The position numbers and the translations under genes are program-made. From Lawsonella clevelandensis (GTDB lineage: Bacteria; Actinomycetota; Actinomycetes; Mycobacteriales; Mycobacteriaceae), in NCBI RefSeq assembly GCF_001293125.1, contig NZ_CP009312.1, positions 372,001-436,000 on the forward strand: 64,000 nucleotides of DNA. Reading direction: 5' to 3'. Shown piece after piece: positions 54,815-63,838 of this stretch (position 1 is the first letter of the stretch; each line of letters begins with the position of its first letter). Below the pieces are notes generated by a model. The model was not told the origin of the DNA, ran no database searches, and saw only the letters and a list, made by a program, of their open reading frames with translations.

Positions 54815-56425
54815 GTGACTGCAGTAAACACAGACCACTCAACGCCTGCTTCCCGCGAGACGTTCTCCCGTCGTTCAGTGTTCATTATGGCGGCTATTGG
54901 ATCTGCCGTAGGCCTTGGCAACATCTGGCGCTTCCCCTACGTCGCATACCAAAACGGAGGCGGTGCCTTCCTCATCCCCTATCTGTGCGCACTGCTCACT
55001 GCCGGCATCCCGCTGCTCATCCTGGAATACTCCTTGGGGCATCGCTACCGTGGCTCCGGACCGCTAGCTTTCCGTCGTATCAGCAAATGGGGTGAATTCG
55101 CCGGCTGGTTCCAGGTATTTATTGCTTTTCTCATTGCCCTTTACTACCCAATCATCATCGCCTGGGCAGTCCGCTATATGGGCTACAGCTTCCGCCAAGA
55201 ATGGGGTAACGACCCGGCACGCTTCTTCAACGAATCCTTCCTCCATAAAGCAGCAGACGGCTTTGGACTCCACATGGTGCCGAACCTCCTCATTCCCCTC
55301 CTGCTGGTGTGGGCTGTCATCGTCATCGTCATGGCTCTCGGGGTAGAGAACGGCATCGGCCGCCTTAACCGCGTATTCGTGCCTGTCCTCGTTATCCTTT
55401 TCGCTTCCCTCGTTATTCGCGCGCTCTTCCTGCCCGGCGCAGCTGAAGGCCTCAATGTGTTTTTCACCCCGAAATGGGAGTCTCTCCTACATCCAACAGT
55501 ATGGATTGCCGCCTACGGACAGATTTTCTTCTCGTTGAACGTCGGCTTCGCTGTCATGATTACCTACAGTTCCTACCTCAAGCGCAAAACGAACCTGGTG
55601 GGCACAGGGTACGTGGTGGCTTTCGCCAACTCGTCCTTCGAGGCGTTGGCGGGTATCGGTGTCTTCGCTACCCTGGGCTTCCTCGCAGTGAGTTCTGGGC
55701 AGCAGGTGGGTGACGTCGCGGAAGGCGGCATCGGTCTAGCCTTCATCGCCTTCCCCACCATCATTTCGCAAATGCCCGGCGGCACCGTGTTTGGCGTGGT
55801 GTTCTTCGGATGCCTCGCCATCGCTGGTCTGACCTCGCAAATCTCTGTGGTGGAGGTGTGCATTGCCGCCATTCGGGATAAATTCGGCTTGGCCCGCTGG
55901 GCTGCCACTACCGCCGTCATTCTGCCCCTCCTCATTGCCTCAATCCTTCTCTTCCCCACCACCACTGGTTCCAGTACGCTCGATATCTTCGACAAGTTCG
56001 TGTGCTCCATCGGTATTGTCAGTGCCGCCATTGTCGCTATGCTCACCATCAGTTGGGGACTCCACCACCTCCCCATCCTGCAAACGCACCTCAATGCCCT
56101 CTCTTCCCGTCACGTAGGGTGGCCATGGCGGTTCTGCGTTTCGCTACTCACCCCCGCCGTTTTGCTCATCATTCTGGCTACTGAAGTCCACTCCATCGTC
56201 ACAGAGGGATATGGGAACTACCACCAGTGGGCACTGCTCGCCTTCGGTTGGCTGCCCATTCTGTGTTTCTTCATCATCGCCCTCCTCCTGCCGCTTCTCC
56301 CCTGGCCAGCTGCCGCTGAAGTAGACAAAGGTGCGGTTCGCCGACCCGAAGAGGACTGCGCACAGAGACGCCACAGTGAAACTCACGATGAAGGAAATGC
56401 TGTCACCCAGGATCCCCCGGCATAA
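54815..56425 (+). CDS. NSS family sodium-dependent transporter (MetP paralogue)
   Basis: A 536-residue neurotransmitter:sodium symporter. GTG start at 54815. The NSS signature is strong: RRSVFIMAAIGSAVGLGNIWRFPYVAYQNGGGAFLIPY, with the Na+/substrate-binding unwound helix 1. Then LEYSLGHRYRGSGPLAFRR, about 12 helices in all, and a polar 45-residue C-terminal tail rich in Glu, Asp and Arg. It is closely similar to the next gene over the first 100 residues, so the two arose by duplication. Unlike that gene, it has no MetS-like small subunit after it. Substrate is probably an amino acid, possibly methionine or alanine, but unproven. Confidence 0.92.
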   Translation: MTAVNTDHSTPASRETFSRRSVFIMAAIGSAVGLGNIWRFPYVAYQNGGGAFLIPYLCALLTAGIPLLILEYSLGHRYRGSGPLAFRRISKWGEFAGWFQVFIAFLIALYYPIIIAWAVRYMGYSFRQEWGNDPARFFNESFLHKAADGFGLHMVPNLLIPLLLVWAVIVIVMALGVENGIGRLNRVFVPVLVILFASLVIRALFLPGAAEGLNVFFTPKWESLLHPTVWIAAYGQIFFSLNVGFAVMITYSSYLKRKTNLVGTGYVVAFANSSFEALAGIGVFATLGFLAVSSGQQVGDVAEGGIGLAFIAFPTIISQMPGGTVFGVVFFGCLAIAGLTSQISVVEVCIAAIRDKFGLARWAATTAVILPLLIASILLFPTTTGSSTLDIFDKFVCSIGIVSAAIVAMLTISWGLHHLPILQTHLNALSSRHVGWPWRFCVSLLTPAVLLIILATEVHSIVTEGYGNYHQWALLAFGWLPILCFFIIALLLPLLPWPAAAEVDKGAVRRPEEDCAQRRHSETHDEGNAVTQDPPA

Positions 56426-56442
56426 GATAGAGCGGGGTTTTC

Positions 56443-56504
56443 CTCTTTTACAGGAGCGGCCTGCCTAACCCACTTAGGCTCCCCTGCTCGTGTAAAGGTC
56501 TTTT
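56443..56504 (+). terminator. imperfect hairpin between the two NSS transporter genes
   Basis: CTTTTACAGGAGCGG... and ...CTGCTCGTGTAAAG form a long imperfect stem closed by CCTAA/TTAGG, followed by TCTTTT. It starts about 18 bases after the first transporter stop. It may terminate, or reduce, read-through into the second transporter. Confidence 0.5.
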
Positions 56505-56574
56505 GTCCGCCACCATACGTTGAGAGAACGCACTCGTGACGAACCCCGTGTTCTCCCGACCCGTCAGGATATGC

Positions 56575-58203
56575 ATGAGTAGTAAAGCACCAGCCCAGCG
56601 CGAGACTTTCTCCAAGCGCTCAGTCTTCATTCTGGCGGCCATCGGCTCGGCCATTGGCCTTGGTAGTATTTGGCGTTTCCCCTACGTTGCGTACCAAAAC
56701 GGGGGCGGCGCTTTCCTCATCCCCTTCCTGGTAGCGTTGCTCACCGCAGGTATCCCTATGCTCTTCTTAGACTACGCATTGGGGCATCGTTACCGCGGTG
56801 GCGCACCCCTTACCTTCCGCCGCTTCACCAAACGAACTGAAGCATTAGGATGGTTCCAGGTCGGCATCTGTTTTGTCATCGCCTGCTACTACTCCGTTAT
56901 CATTGCGTGGTCCTGCGCCTACATGGTGTACTCCGTGAAGGAAGCATGGGGAAGCGACCCCGCTACCTTCTTTAACCAGGATTTCCTCCAAGCTCAAAGC
57001 TCTCTGAGCGTAGATTTTGTCCCGGCCGTCCTGATCCCCCTCATCATCGTCTGGGTCATTACCGTCGGAACTCTCGCCTTCGGTGTGCAGAACGGCGTGG
57101 GCAATATGTCCAAGTTCTTCGTCCCGTTGCTCGCTGTACTCTTCCTCATCCTGGTCGTCCGCTCTCTCTTCCTGGCAGGTGCTGCTGACGGCCTGGAGGT
57201 GTTCTTCCACGCAAACTGGAACTTGCTGACGGACGGCAAAGTGTGGATCGCCGCCTACAGCCAGATCTTCTTCTCACTCTCCGTGGGCTACGGCATCATG
57301 ATCACCTACAGCTCCTACCTGAAGCGGCGCACCGACCTTGCGGGCTCTAGCTTGGTTGTTGCTTTCGCTACCACGTCCTTCCAGGTTCTCGCTGGCATCT
57401 GCGTTTTTGCCGCACTTGGCTTCCTCGCTCATCAGCAAGGCACGAGCGTAGACAACGTGGCAGCCAACGGTATCGGCCTGGCGTTCATCGCCTTCCCCTC
57501 GGTCATCTCCCAAATGCCGGGTGGCCCGATCTTCGGTGTTCTCTTCTTCCTTAGCCTGGTGCTGGCTGGACTTACCTCCTCCATCAGTCTTGTGGAAGTG
57601 GTTGCCGCTGCCTTCCAGGACAAGTTCGGCCTGCGACGTGTTCCGGCGGTTCTCATCACTGGTATCCCCATGACCATTATTTCCGTTGTCCTCTTTGCCA
57701 CCACTTCAGGCGTCAACGTTCTTTCGGTGGTGGACAAGTTCATTAACAACGGCATTGCTCTCAACGCACTCGTTACCTTGATTCTTATTGCCTGGGTCTA
57801 CCGGCGCGTCGAAGAGCTCCACAAACACCTCATCTCGGTGTCCTCCCTGCCAGTTGGTAAATGGTGGAATGTGTGCATCTCCATCATCACGCCGGTTGCA
57901 CTGGCCTGGATGCTCTTCGTCGAGTTCTCCAACATCATCCGGCACGGCTACGACAATTACCCCACCTGGTTCCTCGCTGTTTTCGGCTGGGGCAGTATTC
58001 TCTTCGCACTGGTGTTTGCCGTTGTCCTGACCGCTTTCAAGTGGAATGACCGGGTGGTGCATCTGGATGGGCCACTCTTTACTCCCGAATTGACCACTGA
58101 ATATCAGCATCCCTACTACCGGCAATGGCTAGCAAAGCATCACCCCGAGCAACTGAATGTTGCTCCCGCAGCCGCTGCTGACATTGAGGAGGAAAAGAAA
58201 TGA
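56575..58203 (+). CDS. metP: methionine/alanine importer large subunit MetP (NSS family)
   Basis: A 542-residue sodium-coupled transporter. From the ATG at 56575 (AGGA upstream) the protein begins MSSKAPAQRETFSKRSVF; a GTG at 56536 is in frame. NSS helix 1 reads AAIGSAIGLGSIWRFPYVAYQNGGGAFL, with Ser replacing the usual Asn of GLGN. The assignment to MetP rests on the overlapping downstream gene encoding the MetS small subunit, the pair known from C. glutamicum as a sodium-dependent methionine and alanine importer. The C-terminal tail ends in acidic EEEK. MetE in the same window makes methionine, so uptake and synthesis are both present. Confidence 0.92.
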   Translation: MSSKAPAQRETFSKRSVFILAAIGSAIGLGSIWRFPYVAYQNGGGAFLIPFLVALLTAGIPMLFLDYALGHRYRGGAPLTFRRFTKRTEALGWFQVGICFVIACYYSVIIAWSCAYMVYSVKEAWGSDPATFFNQDFLQAQSSLSVDFVPAVLIPLIIVWVITVGTLAFGVQNGVGNMSKFFVPLLAVLFLILVVRSLFLAGAADGLEVFFHANWNLLTDGKVWIAAYSQIFFSLSVGYGIMITYSSYLKRRTDLAGSSLVVAFATTSFQVLAGICVFAALGFLAHQQGTSVDNVAANGIGLAFIAFPSVISQMPGGPIFGVLFFLSLVLAGLTSSISLVEVVAAAFQDKFGLRRVPAVLITGIPMTIISVVLFATTSGVNVLSVVDKFINNGIALNALVTLILIAWVYRRVEELHKHLISVSSLPVGKWWNVCISIITPVALAWMLFVEFSNIIRHGYDNYPTWFLAVFGWGSILFALVFAVVLTAFKWNDRVVHLDGPLFTPELTTEYQHPYYRQWLAKHHPEQLNVAPAAAADIEEEKK

Positions 58204-58319
58204 GCGCAGGATCCATCGTCATGATGGTATTGTTCCTCGTCATCATTTGGGGCGGTTTGCTCGCTAGCAGCATCCATTTGGTCCGCCATCCAGACACTAC
58301 GGCTGACAATGACGAATAG
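58200..58319 (+). CDS. metS: MetS small subunit of the NSS methionine/alanine importer
   Basis: A 39-residue protein that starts inside the metP stop (ATGA overlap, 58200-58203). It is MSAGSIVMMVLFLVIIWGG, continues through one transmembrane helix, and ends HLVRHPDTTADNDE. The M-M-V...I-I-W-G-G helix followed by R-H-P-D is the MetS signature; the subunit is required for transport in C. glutamicum. The overlap implies coupled translation and near-equal amounts. A GAGGA site lies inside metP eight bases upstream. Confidence 0.92.
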   Translation: MSAGSIVMMVLFLVIIWGGLLASSIHLVRHPDTTADNDE

Positions 58320-58417
58320 ATCACACGTACAATAGAAAAGATTGTCCACAGTACCCACTACTGATCAGTCTCTCTTATCGGAGGCCGACGGTAGTGGGTC
58401 TCACTAGAGAGTCCCGA

Positions 58418-59980
58418 ATGTCTGATAAATCCAGCAAACCAGAACTGGCGGAGAAGGCCATCTCTGTTTTCGCCACTGACGACGGCAAGAAGACGGACTC
58501 GTCCTCTGCTGACAGAAAAACCGAGAAAAAAGAAAAAAAGGACGAGCGTGAGCATCCCTCGTCAAGGCGCATGCATGCCACCAGCCGTTCCGCTGTCATC
58601 GGACAGGACCTCCGTTCCTTGGCCATGTGGTGCCTACGGTTTATCCTGGTCGTCGCGGCCGGCTACATCCTCTACAAACTATGCCAGTTTGTGTGGGTAG
58701 GTCTGCTGCCCACCATCCTCGCACTCATCATTTGCTCCGCTCTCTGGCCGCCCGTCCGCTGGCTTATTAACCATAAAGTCCCCAGCTGGCTGGCATCCCT
58801 CGGAGCACTTCTAGTCGTACTCGGTATCGTCACCGGTATTCTTTCCGCCATTGCCCCGAGCGTCGCTTCCCAGGTAGGACCGCTATCACAAAAAACCGTA
58901 AAAGGTGTCCGCAGCCTGCAGGAATGGTTACTCGGTCCGCCCTTCAACGTCAACCAGGCACAACTCGACCGAGTTGTGGCGACCGTGACAGAGAAGATTC
59001 AGTCCTCCGCTAGCCAGATCGCCTCTGCCGCCATTAATGGAGTGTCTGCCGCCTCCACCGTCCTCGTGACTTTGGTCATCACATTGATGCTGTGCTTCTT
59101 CTTCCTGAAGGATGGATCGAAGGTTCTGCCGTGGGTGAAACGAGTCGTTGGTATGCCTGCCTCCGCTCATATCGAAGAGCTCTCCCTCCGCTGCTGGAGC
59201 ACCCTCGGCGGCTTTATCCGCACCCAGGGCATTGTGTCTGCTATCGACGCCACGTTCATCGGAATTGGCATGGTGGTATTGGGTGTGCCACTCGCTGGAC
59301 CATTGGCACTCATCACCTTCATGGGCGGTTTTATCCCCATCGTTGGCGCCTTCGTCTCCGGCTTTTTGGCGGTCGTCGTAGCCTCGGTGGGTGTATCCCT
59401 CAAGGCTGGCATTATTATGCTTGTCATCATTCTGGTTGTGCAGCAACTGGAAGGTAACGTCCTCTCCCCTATCCTGCAGTCCAACGCGATGAACCTTCAC
59501 CCCGTGATTGTGCTCCTCGTGGTCTCCGCTGGTGGCACCCTCTACGGTATTATCGGTGCTTTCCTGGCTGTGCCCTGTGCCGCCATTATCGCCGTTATCA
59601 TTCGCTACATCGTGGAGTCGTGGGATGAACGGGCGAAGATCGTGGTGAAGAAACAGCCTGCTACGCAACCCGAAACAAAGATGGCTCGCTGGCTGCGTCA
59701 GCGCTCCGGCAGTCTCCGTAACTTTGTGCAGGATGGACGTACCACCTCCCCGGCAGGGGATGGCTCCACTGCCGCTACTTTTGAAGCAGGTGCCCTGGTG
59801 CGTACTGCCACAGAGACAGCAAATGGCACAGCTCACACCAGTGACGACGACCTCATCGACACGATGATGCAGGATGACGCTACCGGCGAAATCGTGGGGC
59901 ACATCAGTACCCGCAAGCCTCCGCTGCAAACCGGCATTGTCGACACCGATAAAGACGATGGGGAGAAGAAGGACGACTAG
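58418..59980 (+). CDS. AI-2E family transporter
   Basis: A 520-residue integral membrane protein with about eight transmembrane helices and the AI-2E/UPF0118 core: GLLPTILALIICSALWPPV, FFFLKDGSKVLPW, ALITFMGGFIPIVGAFVSG, and VVQQLEGNVLSPILQSNAMNLHP. A Lys/Glu/Ser-rich 60-residue N-terminal and a 110-residue C-terminal cytosolic extension flank it. The ATG at 58418 is favoured; a GTG at 58394 is in frame. The family exports or exchanges varied small solutes and Na+/H+; a role in autoinducer-2 transport is not implied. A CCCACTAC/GTAGTGGG inverted repeat (58354-58398) lies just upstream. Confidence 0.92.
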   Translation: MSDKSSKPELAEKAISVFATDDGKKTDSSSADRKTEKKEKKDEREHPSSRRMHATSRSAVIGQDLRSLAMWCLRFILVVAAGYILYKLCQFVWVGLLPTILALIICSALWPPVRWLINHKVPSWLASLGALLVVLGIVTGILSAIAPSVASQVGPLSQKTVKGVRSLQEWLLGPPFNVNQAQLDRVVATVTEKIQSSASQIASAAINGVSAASTVLVTLVITLMLCFFFLKDGSKVLPWVKRVVGMPASAHIEELSLRCWSTLGGFIRTQGIVSAIDATFIGIGMVVLGVPLAGPLALITFMGGFIPIVGAFVSGFLAVVVASVGVSLKAGIIMLVIILVVQQLEGNVLSPILQSNAMNLHPVIVLLVVSAGGTLYGIIGAFLAVPCAAIIAVIIRYIVESWDERAKIVVKKQPATQPETKMARWLRQRSGSLRNFVQDGRTTSPAGDGSTAATFEAGALVRTATETANGTAHTSDDDLIDTMMQDDATGEIVGHISTRKPPLQTGIVDTDKDDGEKKDD

Positions 59981-60048
59981 CCCTGTCTGAGCCCACACTG
60001 GAGAACGGTACTGCGGTCACTTCACCGCGCATGCCCTCCTCAGCCGCT

Positions 60049-60085
60049 AAAGCCTGGCTGACATCTACTGTCAGCCAGGCTTTTT
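60049..60085 (+). terminator. intrinsic terminator after the AI-2E gene
   Basis: AAAGCCTGGCTGACA pairs exactly with TGTCAGCCAGGCTTT around TCTAC, followed by TTT. It stands 69 bases past the stop and 28 bases before rmuC. Confidence 0.92.
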
Positions 60086-60112
60086 GTTACACCCTTTTGG
60101 TACAACGGCACC

Positions 60113-61207
60113 ATGAACGTTTTTGCCATCGTCGCGCTTGTGGCTGCCGGTTTACTCCTCGGGATCATCATTGGTTGGTTAGCCCGCGGAAATTCCTGGG
60201 CGAATCGCCGTGATATCACCCAGCAGGCTGTGCTCTCCCAAGAGCTACTGCAACAGCAGTCAGATTCTGTCTCTGACATCGTGCTTCCCGTCATCGCCCC
60301 CCTTGAGCAGTCCCTCAACGGTTTTAACCAACATATGGAACAACTCGAGCGACAGCGCATACACGAGTATTCTCAGCTCACCGAGTCCGTCCTCGCAATG
60401 CAACGAAGTTCACGGGCACTTACCGAAGAGACCACCCGGCTCTCCTCCGCCCTCCGCTCCCCTAATGTTCGTGGTCGCTGGGGGGAGATCCAGCTTGAAC
60501 GAGTCGTTGAGCTTTCTGGCATGGCAAAGCACTGTGACTTCTCCACACAACATCAGGTGCACGGTGAGAATGGCGCACAACGTCCAGACCTCGTCGTTCA
60601 CCTCTCTGGTCAACGCAGCATCATCGTCGATGCAAAGGTTCCCTTCGATTCTTATCTCACTGCCGTCAACGCCACTGACCTCACCACCCAGCAGAATGCC
60701 CGCCAAGCGTGTGTACGCGCCGTCCGTTCCCACATCGATGCGCTGGCAAAGAAGAGCTATTGGGAGGCATTCCTCTCTTCTCCAGAATTTGTGGTGATGT
60801 TTCTCCCCAGCGAACCTTTTCTGGACACAGTTCTCCAGGAGGATCCCACCCTCTTGGACTACGCGTTCTCGCGCAATGTGCTGCTCAGTACCCCCACCAC
60901 GCTCATCGCACTGCTCCGTACAGTTGCACTGACGTGGCAGCATGAGACCATCACTAAGGAAGCTCACGAAATCCAAAAACTAGGCCATGAGCTGTATCAA
61001 CGTATCGGAGCCGTCACCCAGCATCTCAACGCCCTGGGTATGCAATTGGGCAAAGCAGTAGACTCCTATAACTCTGCTGTGGGGTCAGCAGAATCTCGTC
61101 TGATTGTCACAGCTCGAAAGCTGGAAGGGTACGGAATTTCCGGTTCACATACCGTTACAAGTCCAAGAGAAATCGACGCTTGCCCGCGTGCAGTTTCCGA
61201 TAAGTAG
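60113..61207 (+). CDS. rmuC: DNA recombination protein RmuC homologue
   Basis: A 364-residue protein with one N-terminal transmembrane helix (VFAIVALVAAGLLLGIIIGWLAR), a coiled-coil region (about 35-110), and the RmuC nuclease-like domain: RGRWGEIQLERVVELSGM, RPDLVVHLSGQRSIIVDAKVPFDSY, and YWEAF with FVVMFLPSEPFL. The family is PD-(D/E)XK-like and limits inversions at short inverted repeats in E. coli. It lies between the terminator and the downstream envelope gene, near xseA, another DNA-processing gene. Confidence 0.93.
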   Translation: MNVFAIVALVAAGLLLGIIIGWLARGNSWANRRDITQQAVLSQELLQQQSDSVSDIVLPVIAPLEQSLNGFNQHMEQLERQRIHEYSQLTESVLAMQRSSRALTEETTRLSSALRSPNVRGRWGEIQLERVVELSGMAKHCDFSTQHQVHGENGAQRPDLVVHLSGQRSIIVDAKVPFDSYLTAVNATDLTTQQNARQACVRAVRSHIDALAKKSYWEAFLSSPEFVVMFLPSEPFLDTVLQEDPTLLDYAFSRNVLLSTPTTLIALLRTVALTWQHETITKEAHEIQKLGHELYQRIGAVTQHLNALGMQLGKAVDSYNSAVGSAESRLIVTARKLEGYGISGSHTVTSPREIDACPRAVSDK

Positions 61208-61231
61208 GTATCTTCCCGGTAAAGTTGATCT

Positions 61232-62656
61232 GTGCTCATCAACTACCGCGCGGATGCTTCCACGCCGGAGAGGAAACGCTCCCTTATCCGGCCGATTCGT
61301 GGTGTCCCGTGGTGGGGAGTCTTGGCAATCTATGCTGTCGCTATCATCGTGGGAATGCTGCTCAGCCTTTTCACCAAAGACTTGGGCGTTCCTTTCGCCG
61401 TCGTTTTCGTGATCTGTGCGGTAGCCTGCACAGTCTTTGCAGAATTCGACGCCCTCTTTACCGCCACAGTCATGCCGGTGTTGGGCTATACCATCGCCTA
61501 CCCACTGTTCTATTTCCTGAGCATGGTGGCGTCCGGTCAAAAAGGCTCCAAAGTAGCCATCATCAAAATCGGTATCCCGTTCGTAACCGATGTCCCAGTC
61601 ATGCTCACCGCACTGGGCCTTGCCGCGGCCGTTGCTATCGTCCGGATCGCCTTCATGGTGGTCAACCACGGATGGAGCTCTCTCTGGATTGTCTCCCTCT
61701 TCATGAAGAAGGAGTCCACTAGGACATCCCACCAGGACGCTTCCGGCGCGACTGGCACTGATAAACCCAAGCGCACACAGTCCGACACCTCACCCTCCCG
61801 CGCTGGCCATACCCCCGCCAATGGCTCCGCGGCAAAGAGGACAAACGAAAGCCGCGTACGGGACGTAGAAAGCACCCAACGTTCTACCTCAGGCACCCAG
61901 CGGCGCCCGCTGGCAGCATCCGGAGCATCGGTGTCCTCCGTCTCAGCGTCCTCCGAACGACGTACCAATACACCCCGGCCCCGCCCAATGGCCCATTCTC
62001 AGGGAGCAACCATTCCGCGAATTGCTCATCCTGCGGGGGAGGCTTCCGGCACTCGGCAGTTCCACAACTACCCCGGCTCAAATGGTGGCCCACAGCGCCG
62101 CCGTCGTGGCCCCCTTACCCCGGAAGAGCGCCAACGCCTCGCCGCCATTGTGGCGGCACGCCGGCAGGGCCTCGACCCTCGTGATCCCCGTGTCCAACAG
62201 GAGATGGCTCGCCGGCGTGCCGCCTTCCGCAATGCTGCGGACGGTGTTCCGGGCCCCCGGCGCCCTTACCGGCCGGAAAACGGCACTTCTCGTGATGAGC
62301 GCGCAGGTGCCTGGCCCTACCCACAACGTGGAAACCGTCCCCCATATGTAGGAAACGGAAGTGTTGAAGCAGACGACCCACGCATGCTACGGCGTCGCCC
62401 CGGCCCCGGCTCTGTCGCTGGACGACCCCCCTACGGGCCCACCGGAGCAACGGCTGATGGACGTGGTTACGCCCCACAAGGCCGGGCACGACGCACTGCC
62501 GACCGCCCCTACCCCGATCCTCGTATGGATGGCACGCAACGGACACCGTACGGGAATGCCAGTGGCTACGAGCGGAGCGCAGCTGGTGGCCCCTACCGTC
62601 CTTACGGAGATCCACGCCAGCACGGCGACACAACGCGTGGGCGTTCCACCCGCTAG
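61232..62656 (+). CDS. membrane protein with long Arg/Pro/Gly-rich tail (DUF6542-like)
   Basis: A 474-residue protein. Residues 20-150 hold about four transmembrane helices (WWGVLAIYAVAIIVGMLLSLF, PFAVVFVICAVACTVFA, and two more). From about residue 165 to the end it is low complexity, rich in Arg, Pro, Gly, Ser and Thr with repeated R-P-Y/P-Y-G runs, and probably disordered. The GTG at 61232 gives the start. Position between ychF/rmuC and ispH matches a conserved hypothetical recalled as Rv1111c; the DUF name is from memory. Function is unknown; a basic tail could contact nucleic acid or acidic envelope polymers. Confidence 0.8.
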   Translation: MLINYRADASTPERKRSLIRPIRGVPWWGVLAIYAVAIIVGMLLSLFTKDLGVPFAVVFVICAVACTVFAEFDALFTATVMPVLGYTIAYPLFYFLSMVASGQKGSKVAIIKIGIPFVTDVPVMLTALGLAAAVAIVRIAFMVVNHGWSSLWIVSLFMKKESTRTSHQDASGATGTDKPKRTQSDTSPSRAGHTPANGSAAKRTNESRVRDVESTQRSTSGTQRRPLAASGASVSSVSASSERRTNTPRPRPMAHSQGATIPRIAHPAGEASGTRQFHNYPGSNGGPQRRRRGPLTPEERQRLAAIVAARRQGLDPRDPRVQQEMARRRAAFRNAADGVPGPRRPYRPENGTSRDERAGAWPYPQRGNRPPYVGNGSVEADDPRMLRRRPGPGSVAGRPPYGPTGATADGRGYAPQGRARRTADRPYPDPRMDGTQRTPYGNASGYERSAAGGPYRPYGDPRQHGDTTRGRSTR

Positions 62657-62776
62657 CGCCCTTTCTTATCGCGCCTGTTCCATTCCTGTTAGACGTTTGT
62701 CGGACTCTCTGAACGCGGGCTAGCACAAGTCGACTAGGCGTTTTCTGCCCAGCTCGTCTCGTTTCGGATCAGGCCG

Positions 62777-63718
62777 TCAGCAGCCAGCGGCTTTGCGGAT
62801 TTCCGGGGGAAGCTGGAAACTCATGTCTTCCCGCACCGTCTCAACTTCTTCAACATGGTCGAAGCCCTGCCCAGAAAGGTAGGCGACCACTTCTTCAACG
62901 AGCACCTCGGGTACAGATGCACCCGAGGTGACTCCGACTGTCTCCGCATCTTCCAGCCAAGCATCATCGATTTCATGGGCATAATCCACCAGATAGGACT
63001 TCTTTACCCCAGCTTGCTCTGCGACTTCCCGCAGACGCACTGAATTAGAGGAGTTCCGGGAACCCACCACAATGACGACATCGCATTGCTCCGCCATCGC
63101 TTTCACCGCACCTTGACGGTTCTGTGTGGCGTAACAAATATCGTCGGACGGAGGATCGCTAATTTCAGGGAAACGATCATGAAGAACCTTCACCGTGTCT
63201 TTCGTCTCGTCCACACTCAGCGTGGTCTGCGAGAGCCACACTAGGCTACTGGGATCCTTCACCTGGAGTGCAGCCACATCCTCCGGCCCTTCCACTACAT
63301 ACGTTTGCTCCGGTGCTTCACCAGCCGTGCCCTCTACCTCTTCATGGCCACGGTGACCGATGAGGATGATCTCCTTACCGTGCTTGGCAAACCGACGGGC
63401 CTCGCCATGGACTTTCTTCACCAGCGGGCAAGTGGCATTAATCGTAGTGAGATTGCGTGTCTTCGCTTCTTCCATCACAGAGGGTGCGATACCGTGCGCA
63501 GAAAACACCAGCACAGACCCTTCGGGAACCTCATCCACCTCATTGACGAAGATGGCTCCAGCCTCCGTCAACGTATCGACAACGTGCCGATTGTGCACGA
63601 TCTCTTTACGAACATAAACGGGCGCTCCATAGTGTTCCAGGGAAAGTTCAACGGTTTGAACAGCGCGGTCAACACCGGCGCAGTAGCCACGGGGTGAAGC
63701 AAGCAGAACCTTACGCAT
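62777..63718 (-). CDS. ispH: 4-hydroxy-3-methylbut-2-enyl diphosphate reductase
   Basis: A 313-residue Fe-S enzyme, last step of the MEP isoprenoid pathway, producing IPP and DMAPP. The three cluster cysteines are C13 (GYCAG), C97 ([17 protein letters not shown]) and C195 ([11 protein letters not shown]). Substrate His residues are in [17 protein letters not shown] and [16 protein letters not shown], and [14 protein letters not shown] follows. Length and start at 63718 fit the family. It is divergent from xseA, the arrangement found in mycobacteria (lytB2/xseA). Isoprenoids supply decaprenyl phosphate for wall synthesis. Confidence 0.97.
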   Translation of the reverse strand: MRKVLLASPRGYCAGVDRAVQTVELSLEHYGAPVYVRKEIVHNRHVVDTLTEAGAIFVNEVDEVPEGSVLVFSAHGIAPSVMEEAKTRNLTTINATCPLVKKVHGEARRFAKHGKEIILIGHRGHEEVEGTAGEAPEQTYVVEGPEDVAALQVKDPSSLVWLSQTTLSVDETKDTVKVLHDRFPEISDPPSDDICYATQNRQGAVKAMAEQCDVVIVVGSRNSSNSVRLREVAEQAGVKKSYLVDYAHEIDDAWLEDAETVGVTSGASVPEVLVEEVVAYLSGQGFDHVEEVETVREDMSFQLPPEIRKAAGC

Positions 63719-63838
63719 TCTTCTAGCCTACGGGTTGATCCCCCGCTTTGGCACGTCTGCTCTCTACAATCGAGAGGAGACCACGAAGAAATCCGCTTTT
63801 ACAGAGCGCGCACTACGAGGACCCTACGGAGGTGACGG

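Noticed and set aside
58354-58398. CCCACTAC/GTAGTGGG inverted repeat as a metPS terminator
   Set aside because: Long 29-base loop and no T-run; listed only as a note under the AI-2E gene.
58418-59980. Autoinducer-2 export function
   Set aside because: The family name is historical; members transport varied solutes and nothing here points to quorum sensing.
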